From: Gracilaria gracilis
Lineage: Eukaryota > Rhodophyta > Florideophyceae > Gracilariales > Gracilariaceae
Direction of reading: 5' to 3'
DNA: 64,000 bases
Assembly (NCBI GenBank): GCA_030374805.1
Contig: JARGSG010000068.1
Coordinates: 1 to 64,000, forward strand
The notes under the pieces are model-generated. The model saw only the letters and a program-made list of their open reading frames with translations, did not search any database and was not told the origin of the DNA. Of the stretch, positions 20,352 through 29,266 are shown in pieces. How positions within the stretch are numbered: the first letter of the stretch is position 1; each line of letters begins with the position of its first letter. Both the position numbers and the translations under genes were made by a program.

Positions 20352-21020
20352 ATGGCGATGTCAAACTACGGAGTTGTGTCCGTAATTCAGCCACCGCTAT
20401 TGAAGGCAGTAGATCAGCCGTCATTGATCAAATTTGAGACATCCTACGCTGCCTACAAGGCTAAGGTTGATGATGTGAACAAAGGCCGTGATGACAACTC
20501 GAAGCTTTCGCTGGCCTCTATCAAGGATTGCATGGATTCTGCTACGCTGCACGCTCTTTGTCTCATTGAAGAAATTGGAGATGCTTCTACAGTAGAGGAA
20601 GCAACCTCAGACATGGTAAAGGTTTGGTTCGAGAAGGCTTCGACGTCTACACCGAAGGATCTATCGGAACGAATTGACGCCACTCTGCGGCACGTCACGT
20701 TCAAGCCCAACAGGGAGGACCCCTCCGGAGGTGTAGCAAACTTTGTCATTGACGTCATCACTGCTCTTGATCAGAACAACGCCTCGGAGGTGTTGAAGGA
20801 CAGTGATATGGCGAAAAAATTTCTCGATCACCTTGTGAGCAAATTTCAGCCAAATGTCTTGCAGGAGAGGATCAAGATGCTACGCAGAGGATGGACGAAA
20901 AGTCAGCTTTTTGATATAAAGTTGTTCAAGGATGAGGTGGCCAACATAGCATTGGAGCTCTCTCTCACGGAGACCGCCCTGTCTCGTTTCAACCCCTCAG
21001 AAGTCCAAGCAGCTACATGA
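20352..21020 (+). CDS. Gag-like protein of the Ty3/gypsy element
   Basis: The ORF is 222 residues from ATG 20,352, about 60 bp after the 5' LTR. It is mostly helical, with the capsid-type end LVSKFQPNVLQERIKMLRRG. It would form the particle core. A small overlapping frame (from 21,017) carries a variant zinc knuckle (CLNEKCDGIHRLKDC, i.e. CX4CX3HX5-type), which probably belonged to the same polyprotein before frame loss. Confidence 0.7.
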   Translation: MAMSNYGVVSVIQPPLLKAVDQPSLIKFETSYAAYKAKVDDVNKGRDDNSKLSLASIKDCMDSATLHALCLIEEIGDASTVEEATSDMVKVWFEKASTSTPKDLSERIDATLRHVTFKPNREDPSGGVANFVIDVITALDQNNASEVLKDSDMAKKFLDHLVSKFQPNVLQERIKMLRRGWTKSQLFDIKLFKDEVANIALELSLTETALSRFNPSEVQAAT

Positions 21021-24000
21021 CCGCCCCCGAAAGCAGGCTTCGACATCAAAAGTCGAAAATGCCAACAGGAAGGAAGCATCGCAACTTCGGAATTCCCAAT
21101 TTTCGTTTGGGAAAACGAAAAGACTCAGAATGGTCTGAGCCTTGCCTGAACGAAAAATGTGACGGGATTCACCGTCTCAAAGATTGTCCCATCACGTCAA
21201 CTGAACGGAAGAGGGAAATTTTCGAGAAGCACTACACGAAGAAGGATGTAAAGAAGGCGAAGACTATGAGAGGTTCGGGCACTCCAACGACGGCTCTGCC
21301 TGACAGCGATGCAAGTAGATTCCGTGTTGCTCTGGAAGACACTGTGTTCGATCTATCGCTTGGTGGACTCCGGGTCGGATTTCAGCGCGATTGATCATAA
21401 CCTCTACAGTAGGACTGATATCTTCTGTTCCCAATCTTCCGGTCAAGAACTTCGAGAACCCAGTGTATCTCACAGGCGTTTTCAAATCAGACGAAGACCC
21501 TGACACGCACTCGTCCCGTTCAGTAACACTCACCGTTACAATTTTCCTCCCTGGATCCAATATTCCTGTTCGGGTTCGTGGGGTCGAATTCTATGTAGTT
21601 GAGAATCCGCTCGAAGAAATTCTACTCGGGTCGTCCGTTCTTGAATTCAATTGGTTTCAACCTCAATGAACATCTCATTCGTGTGAGAAACGAAATCCAC
21701 GACAAGCACGTGAACCAATTGGATACGAAGAGAGCCAAGCTCGCTACGAGCCAGGTATCAGGGGATGTCTTATATGAGTGCAGATGACGACCCCATCGAA
21801 TTGCCCGAGTGCCTCGCAGCGGGCATAGGGAAGGATAACCAAAGAATCTATCGATGAAGGCATTCGAGAAGATTCTAACTGAGGCAAGACGAAACGGAAT
21901 ATCAAACGATGGAATGCAGAAGGTGTCCGCAATTCTCGACCGATATCGAGACGTGTTTCGCATCAAATTGGGTGCAGACCCTGCTGTTGACGTCCCACCT
22001 CTGACCATAACTCCTGTTGAAAATGCAAAGCCGTACAGATCGTCGCAGAGACGTTACGCCACACACAACAGAGAGAGTTCATCATCCGAACGATACGCGA
22101 ACTGGAGGCTATGGGAGCCATCTACAAGAATCCGTCAGCCAGGTGGGCATCGCCAGCCCTCGCAGTACCGAAACCTGGTTCGACAAAGCTGAGATTCACT
22201 GTAGACCTCCGTGGCCCAAATGCACGCACTGTAACCTATCCAGTCCGCTATGCCACATCTGGAATCGCATTTCCCAGGATCTTTCGGGAAGCACATGCTT
22301 TGCCAAAATTGACCCTAGCCCACGGTTATTGGCAGGTACCACTTTCTGCAGGAGGTCCCAGGAAATGATGTCCATTCAAACTCCAATCGGAGTCTACTCC
22401 TCCAAACGCCTCTTGCAAGGCGGGTAGTGACTCAGGAAATCCACTTTCAAGCCGTACTCTCGAACAAGTTTGAGGGACGAGTGTCGAACCTTTTACAGTG
22501 GATCGGACGATTTTCTGTTGTAATGCCAAGAGCGAAGAAGATCTACTTGCCCAATCTTGAAACCTTTTTTCTTGTCTGTGAAGAAATCGGCTTGAAGATT
22601 CATGCGGAGAAGACCACGTTATTCGCTTCTCAAGTTCAGTTCTGTGGGCGCATCATCTCAACAGAAGGAGTACAGTATCACCCACGACACTATGCAGCTC
22701 TCACAGAAATGCGGAAGCCCAGTATGGCGAGGCGAGCTCCAGCAATTCGTGTGTGCAACGAATTGGATGCGTAATTCAATTCCCGCTTACTCTGAACGCA
22801 TCGCTCCTCTGCATCAAACTGCTTGAGAGCTGTTACGCAAAGGCTGGAAAGCGAACCAAACGCGCCCTGCGCAACCTTTCCATCACCGACTCATGGGGCG
22901 CCGAGCTCGATTCAGCATTTTCTGACATCAAAAATCAAACTGACCGCCGCCGTAAAGCTTGCGCATCCTAAGCACGATCATCATCTGTGTCTATTTACAG
23001 ATGCGTCTGATACACATTGGTCAGCCATTCTTACACAAGTGCCTGCGTCGGACCGACACAAAGCCATCGAAGAGCAGCAACACGAGCCTCTTTGTTTCCC
23101 TTTCTGGTTCTTTTACAGGATCAGCTGTCCACTGGTCAGTACCCGAAAAGGAAGGCTTTGCTATCGTGGAATCAATGTGTCGTCTTGATTACTTGGTTAC
23201 CGGACGTGAGGTAAACATCTTCACAGATCATGCCAACCTTGTGTACTTGTACGACCCGTACGGGAGGAACCCTGGTATCTCGAGACAAACGGCCAGCAAA
23301 TTGATGCGCTGGGCTATCAAACTCAGTGGGTTTAGATACGTGGTAGAGCATTTACCCGGCGTGCAAAACGTATGGGGCCGACATGCTGACCCGTTGGGCT
23401 GTCAACCCCACGAGGACAGTTGTCGCCGCCAAGATGTTACGATTGCAAGGCTCTTATGGTAGCACCAATCAACCCCGGCACGGGACAGCAAGCTCGACTG
23501 GCCTGACATTCACCAAGTCAAAGAGGCACAGTCATCAACAGAGGAGGTGCCTCCAAAGGGGTTCACGAAGACCGAAGACAGGAATCCGAAAACGAGAAAG
23601 ACGTACTGTGGGTCCCATCTGACTCAGATCTTCTCAAGCTGCGCATTGTTGTCCGCAGCGCACACTGGATCTGGCGGGCACAGAAGTTCGAAAGTCACTC
23701 TTGCAACCACGAAGGCATTCTTTTACCGGAAGAACATGGATGACGATTTGAAGTCATTCGTGAAAACCTGCCTTCACTGCCTCTGCACCGAGCCGGCCAA
23801 GACTATTCCTCGCCCATTGGGACATGCTTTGCACGCCGAGAAGCCCAAACGAACTGCTACATTTCGAGTTTTGCTACATGTCTCCTGGACAGGACGACCT
23901 ACTGTACGTCCTTGTACTTAAGGATGACCACAGCGGGTATGTTTGGTTGGTTCCCACAACGGAGACTACGGCAGAAGTAGTTGCTGACGAGTTAATTCGG

Positions 24001-24859
24001 TGGTTTTCTGCCTTTGGGGTAGTAACTCAATGGATTTCTGACAGGGGCTCGCACTTCAAGAACGAAGTGGTGCGGCACCTTAAGGAGAAAACGAGTTCAT
24101 CTCACCACTTCACTCTGGCATATTGTCCATGGTCAAATGGAACTGTGGAAGTGGTTTGCCGCGAGCTTTTGAGAGCGTGTAGAGCTCTGCTCTCGGAATT
24201 TCAACTCCCACAGAACTGTTGGCCAAGTATCTTGCCCGTGGTTCAGGCTGCTCTCAACAGCTCTATCTTGGACCGCCTGGGTAACCGCTGCCCACTCACA
24301 GTATTCACAGGCCACAGGCAGGATACCCCGTTCTCAGCGATCACAAGGAAAGTCGGAGGCAAGACAAGAATTTTGTCTCTCGATAACATCCGTGGAAAAC
24401 AACTCCGCAATATTGAAGAAACACAGAAGGCCCTCTGTTCCATGCACAAAGAGGTAGCGGAAAGATGCCACGGAGAACGAAGAAAGGCCTGTTGAATCAC
24501 ACAACAGGAAGACTAACGTGCGTGCTCCAAACTTTCAGGAGGGTGACTTTGTTCTCCGTGGCGTCTTGGAACGCGAACGTACGCGAAAGCCCTCTCTGAA
24601 GTGGATGGGGCCATTTCGTGTCGTAGAGTTCAGATCGGAGTACATCTTTGTCATTGAATCGCTGCTGGATGGTCAGAAGCAGGAGGTCCACGGAAGAAGG
24701 TTGAAGTTTTTCCGCAACAGAGAGTTCGAGGTCACTGAAGAACTACGCAACTACCTTTCTTATCAGCAAGGGGAACTACTCGTAATTGATCGTTTTGAGG
24801 ATATTAGACTGAGGAAGGGGATTGTCGAGTTGTTAGTGAAATGGCGTGGATTCTTCTGA
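21017..24859 (+). pseudogene. Pol polyprotein remnant (protease, RT, RNase H, integrase, chromodomain-like)
   Basis: Readable blocks change frame many times. Protease: LVDSGSDFSAID (about 21,370) and EEILLGSSVL (21,620). RT: VSAILDRYRDVFR (21,930), KPGSTKLRFTVDLRGPNA (22,170), and a catalytic region near 22,510 in which the second Asp of the VDD box is replaced (VDRTIFCC). RNase H: LCLFTDASDTHWSAIL (22,990) and VNIFTDHANLVYLYDP (23,215). Integrase: TCLHCLC (23,770), VTQWISDRGSHFKNEV (24,020) and CPWSNGTVE (24,125). The last frame (24,518-24,859) ends with DRFEDIRLRKGIVELLVKWRGF, a chromodomain-like motif. The protein cannot be made as it stands. Confidence 0.8.
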
Positions 24860-25026
24860 AAGTGAAACGGATTGGGTTGTCCTTGGATTCTCTCCGCGGA
24901 CGACGTTCCAGTTCTTGTCAAGAAATACCTGGAGGAGGTGTCCGCCACGGGAACGAAACGGCAAAGCAACATCGCTGCTGCAAACATATAAGATTTTCAT
25001 TCTGCTCTTCAATTCTTACAGGGCGC

Positions 25027-25487
25027 TGTTGTGTCTACTCTGCATCACCGTTGCCGCTCTGCGTTGGACACACATCACTGCATCATACATGTCTTGGCTG
25101 ACGTCAGGACTAAGCCGCGTACGCATATGCGCGCAAATCGAGATAAACGTGCAGGTACGTCAACAAACGGACAGTACGGGAAATTGCGTAGTCAGAGTTA
25201 CGTCAGATAGTTTTCTAGACGCCTACCATCTGGTTCCTGCGGAACCTTTGGCTGCTAGCGTGATGTACAAGTGCAATCACGTCTGTCAAGTCAGCAGTCA
25301 ACTGGCTTGGCTGGGGTACGCATAAAAGGCCGTCCTTCCTCCTGGACGGTGACTCACACAGAAGAGCAACTTCGTGTGGGTGTGCCCGCTCTGTCTAGCT
25401 GCCTCAATCTTTCTCCTTCTTTCCAACCCCTCTACCGTAGTTGGCGCCTGATCCAGAATTCCCTTTATCAGCCAACATCCAACAACA
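25027..25487 (+). repeat. 3' LTR (461 bp)
   Basis: Matches the 5' LTR with small differences, including an extra GT near its start and single-base insertions at two places. Followed by the target duplication TGAAG. Confidence 0.9.
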
Positions 25488-25594
25488 TGAAGAAGATTGT
25501 GCAGCAGATCCGGTGGAAGATGTTGTCGAGCAGAAAAAAATGATGCAGAACTCCAGCCCGCGAGCAAAGAAAGGATGAATATGAAGTGAAGCAT
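25488..25594 (-). pseudogene. Secreted paralogue B, signal-peptide fragment
   Basis: ATG at 25,594 begins MLHFIFILSLLAGWSSASFF, nearly identical to the signal peptide of gene A, and runs to the LTR boundary. Its promoter region is also conserved: the TATTTAA box near 25,681-25,687 and the next several hundred bases match upstream gene A. Transcription could still start here but would run straight into the LTR. Confidence 0.85.
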
Positions 25595-26760
25595 GACGAA
25601 TCTCTGTCTCTGCTTTGGGTCAGTTCGGATGAGCACGGGATGGTAGAAGCGCTGGGATGAATCGTATAGGGGACCAGAACTTAAATACTGACAGATTCGG
25701 CTGGAGCGATTTCAAGAATCTGGGAAGGCCGGGTTTCATGCGTACAAAGTAGCATCTGGAGACTACGTAAGGAGAGCCGTTTTTATGTCAAAGGTTCCTT
25801 CGAGAGGTTCGGTAGACAGGCGAGAATGACATGGGGCGGACAAATGTAACTCCTCGAAATAAAACCGGTTCGCATTCGAATTGCAAGTTGTATGACAAGT
25901 ACCGTAGCTCAAGCCATTCGTTTGCGGCTCCTCGGCGGGTATAAAAGCTTCTCACGAGATGCCAATGTGAGTGAGGGTTTAGCTTCAAATTCTGAGAAAC
26001 GACGTACCGCACTTCGATATGCATCCCGAACACCGCACGAAGACTTGCAGCTCGCGGAAATTTCCGGGTAAAAGGAACTGGAATTGAAGAAAGGCAGGGA
26101 CTACTCAGGTGGACAGACCGTTTTTCGTCCGAATTTGCAGAAAGATGCTAGGCAAACGAATAAGCAATGCTTCTTCTTGTCCCGTGGCTGCGTAGGTTTT
26201 TCCGGGCGGGCTTCCTTCTCTTCAAGCAACGGCGATTGGTTCTGCTTCAACTGTTGTAATCCAGTCTTCGGGTATGCTTGCAACAAGTGAAGCTCGTTTT
26301 GGCAAGGACATGGACTTGTTGAGATTGTGCAATGTACACCTTGTCCCAAAAAAAATTGCGCTGATCAGTTGATTGTTCACGCGTGTCCCGTAGAGCATCG
26401 GCAACGGTGTCTTACAGCTGCACACGTGCACACGCACTGTAAGGATACGTCACTCGGGCTCGTGATGGTGGGCGAAGGCATAGTGTAATACAAACGCACG
26501 TGTAGGGCCACGGAGAGTCGTCGCAGACAGTCTACAAGCTACTTCAAGCTCTGCGTTAGTTATTGAATAGACATAGACATTCTAGACGTAGTCGTTACAG
26601 CTGTAGATAGCAGTATAAAACGTGATGGAGGCTGCTCTCTTCCTCTGAGAGTCAGCCAGACCTTCATCATCACCTTCAGTGTTACACATAGAGAGGAACT
26701 CTACGAAAGGGTAGTCGTAGGCTCCGCAACCATACATGCTCTGGTGCAAAAGCCGAGTTC
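25595..26760. repeat. Segmental duplication, copy 2 (5' flank of paralogue B)
   Basis: Aligns by eye with 5832-about 7330. Shared blocks are at 25,714 (GGGAAGGCCGGGTTTCATGC), around 26,140-26,250, at 26,400-26,440 (CACACGTGCACACG) and at about 26,690-26,720 (AACTCTACGAAAGG). No coding sequence is supported in it. Confidence 0.65.
25681..25687 (-). promoter_or_regulatory. TATA-like box of paralogue B
   Basis: Same AGTATTTAAG context as upstream of gene A, about 90 bp from the ATG. Confidence 0.45.
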
Positions 26761-27481
26761 AATCAAACACAGCACTCTGCGCAACGCCAGTACGAACTGC
26801 GATGCGGGAGCCCTGGATCTTGGGCAGCGCTGTGCGTGCGAGAGCTGCTGCGTGGGCGGCGCGTACGCCGCCTGTCCGTTTTAGTAGTTTTAGCTTGTTT
26901 CGCGGTAACTTTTGTACGTGCGGAGGAGAGTGTTTTGTACTCGTGCGTAACGATCATTAGATCATGTGACAACAAAAGGTGGATATCCAACACAATTTAC
27001 TAGTTCAATCTCATCACAGCTAGTTGGTGATGAGTGGCGGGAGACAGGCAGACGGAAAGGAAAGATGGGGGCAGAACAAAAGGTCGAAAAGAGAAAGCGA
27101 ACGGAAGGGCACACCTCTGGCGAACTGGCTTCTGCCTTCGCCGAGGTCACTCCCGGTCTTAGGCCGGGAGCTTTTATTGTGTTTGCCCGCGACCTCTTTG
27201 TCGAAGAGGATCGCTCGAGGTCGGCTCAGTGCGGATCCAGCAATGAACGCAAACCTCCAAAGAGTAAAGGAAATTCACATATGCAAATTTTACACGCGAC
27301 TGTGTCAGCCCCATCTCGGTCCTACACTTTCCATCGCGGCTCATTTGGAGCAGCTGTTTGATCTGGTGAGCTCCTTGCTCCGTTCCACGCCCCGCCCGAG
27401 GGATACGCGCCAGTGTACGCGTCCGTACACCTGTTCCGCCGCGTTGCTGTCGTGATATTTCACAACACTAGTGTCCGAGTC
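26761..27481. other. Intergenic, no gene seen
   Basis: Short frames only. A 7-bp hairpin (CTCCCGG...CCGGGAG) occurs near 27,149-27,169. Nothing else can be supported. Confidence 0.4.
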
Positions 27482-27502
27482 CTGAAGGGAGCTTCGCCTT
27501 CA
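27482..27502. repeat. Hairpin at the 3' end of the basic secreted-protein gene
   Basis: CTGAAGG-GAGCTTCG-CCTTCAG, 34 nt past the stop codon of the minus-strand gene 27,536-28,099. It may be a 3' UTR structure. Confidence 0.5.
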
Positions 27503-27535
27503 GTGGCGGGTCATGCGCGCTGACATTCCTCCCGA

Positions 27536-28099
27536 TTACGCAGGCATACCAGAAAGAAATGAAATGAGCTCGGCCACGCATCCATCAGAGTCCATAACAA
27601 GCTCGATCAACTCCTTCATGTCATCCAAGCCCCATCCAAACTTATCGCCATCTTTGATCATCTCCGCCACGATTTCTCGCAACTCTTCGATATCCTTCCT
27701 GGTGTTCTTTACCATGCTGCGTCCTTCCATATCCCTCACATCCTTAAGATTGGACAGCAGCTCCCTCAGCACCTTCCTGACGGTCCTCATCCGGATAGAG
27801 CGCGTCCCGCGCATTCCTCTCAATTCGCGCAAGCGACGGACCGCCTTCTTGGCAAATTTGGCGAAGCGAGGCGTCACAGATGCCGAACCTAAGCGAACGC
27901 GCTTCTTCAACACGGCCTTTTGTTTGCCGATGCTTCCTTTTACCTGTAGCAGTCGCCCTTTCAGGATGAACCTTCCACGAGTCCTTGAACGCCTGTGCAG
28001 CATCTGCAAAGAATCCGAGTCAGGCTCCTCAAACTGCTGAGAGGCCATTGCCGACGCCACGATGCTCAGCAAGTCGAACAGAGTGAAGTACTTTGGCAT
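27536..28099 (-). CDS. Secreted basic helical protein of unknown function
   Basis: 187 residues from ATG 28,099. That start gives a hydrophobic leader (MPKYFTLFDLLSIVASAMA) consistent with a signal peptide; an ATG eight codons upstream is less suitable. The mature part has almost no cysteine. It begins with an acidic patch and continues with a strongly basic region (RRSRTRGRFILKGRLLQVKG, KFAKKAVRRLRELRG). It ends with an acidic, amphipathic helical half (DIEELREIVAEMIKDGDKFG). The charge segregation resembles a propeptide-plus-basic-peptide arrangement, but I do not recognise a family. A TATA-like TATATAAA lies about 160 bp upstream at 28,258-28,265. Confidence 0.7.
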   Translation of the reverse strand: MPKYFTLFDLLSIVASAMASQQFEEPDSDSLQMLHRRSRTRGRFILKGRLLQVKGSIGKQKAVLKKRVRLGSASVTPRFAKFAKKAVRRLRELRGMRGTRSIRMRTVRKVLRELLSNLKDVRDMEGRSMVKNTRKDIEELREIVAEMIKDGDKFGWGLDDMKELIELVMDSDGCVAELISFLSGMPA

Positions 28100-28257
28100 T
28101 TTCATCACGATTTTGTGTAGCATTTCACAGAAAGCGGCGTGTGTGACAGTGTTGGTCCAATTTGAGTACAGAGATTGGGAATCGGCTTGTGTTCACAACG
28201 TTTTTGGGATGGGAGTGGTTGCGAGATCTGTTCGAGCGAGATGAACACTGAATCGAA

Positions 28258-28265
28258 TTTATATA
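28258..28265 (-). promoter_or_regulatory. TATA-like box
   Basis: Minus strand GCTATATAAATTC, about 160 bp upstream of the ATG at 28,099. Confidence 0.45.
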
Positions 28266-29266
28266 GCACTGGGGGTGTGAAGCTCAACCACACTCTGCAA
28301 TCGTATTGGTGCTCGATGCTCCTTCAATCGAGCTTCAATTGAACAAGCTCACATTGAAGCGCCCAGTATTGGTCGAAGCGGAATGACATGGACGTACGCG
28401 CCACTTTTCGTGGTTGGGCGTGAAAGAGAAGGGGGCTTCGCAGTTGCGTGGGGCTGCTGTTGAGGTTGCTGTAAAACAACGAGGTTCATTGACGTGGTAT
28501 TCCGAAACGTGATCACGAATGAAGAGATGCTCGATTCGGCATCATCGAAGATACCGATCGGACGCCGATGCAGTGTCGCTTCCATGTCTTGTTGGCACCA
28601 AAATGCGCGCTGACAGCATGATCATCGCCCTTACGCGAAACGGTAGCTTCAAAGTTACAGTCAGCACTCGTTTTTGCAATTATGGCAATTACGTATTCAA
28701 GTGTGTTTACCACATGACGTGTAGTTTTCTCAAAGAAATGGAAACCGCCTCCTCCTCCCGGTCTCGCACATGTTCGCAAACCCACACGGAGTTCTGAATG
28801 ACTGTCTGCACTCGAACACGCTTGTCATCGTTCGATTCAGGTTTGATAAACACTATAGATTCTACTTGAAATCATTAGCGATATATGGCAATAGAGAGTT
28901 GAAGTCTTTGTGCTCACTGGCCGGCAAAGCATCTTGTTGGCTGCTCACATTATTCTCGGCTCCCTGTTCGCCGCACCGTCGCACATAACGAACGACGGCA
29001 GAAGCGAACATACGCGTAATTGGGAACGAAGAAGATGTGCTGTCCACCCTTGCTACCACGTTGCAGGCGCCCCACGTGTTTCGTGCCCTTCGTCGTGTGT
29101 TTGTATGACAATTAGTACTGCAGCGCGCGTTGGATAATGTGGTGTGCAGTTGCAGCGGCGTTTGTTACAAATTGGTGCTTCAAAAGTGCCTTGCGCAAAA
29201 AAGAAGGGACTATCAGGGCACGGAACCAGTGCGAGAAGGGATATTTGTGTGCGCATTCTTGGTACG
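28266..29266. other. Intergenic, no gene seen
   Basis: Only short unrelated frames. It lies between the 5' end of the basic secreted-protein gene and the 3' end of the TIR-NB-ARC-WD40 gene. Confidence 0.4.

Larger units (their letters stand above)
19835..25487 (+). mobile_element. Ty3/gypsy-type LTR retrotransposon with chromodomain-like end
   Basis: LTRs at 19,835-20,291 and 25,027-25,487 begin TGTTG and end CAACA. The 5-bp target duplication TGAAG lies at 19,830-19,834 and 25,488-25,492. Gene A has a single TTGAAG here, confirming insertion into paralogue B. Order inside is gag, zinc knuckle, protease, RT, RNase H, integrase, chromodomain-like segment, which is the Ty3/gypsy order. Gag is intact but pol is broken in many frames, so this copy must have depended on other copies. 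Confidence 0.9.

Noticed and set aside
4224-27502. Hairpins interpreted as bacterial-type terminators
   Set aside because: The window is eukaryotic (LTR elements, Raptor, TATA boxes), and no T-tract follows the stems.
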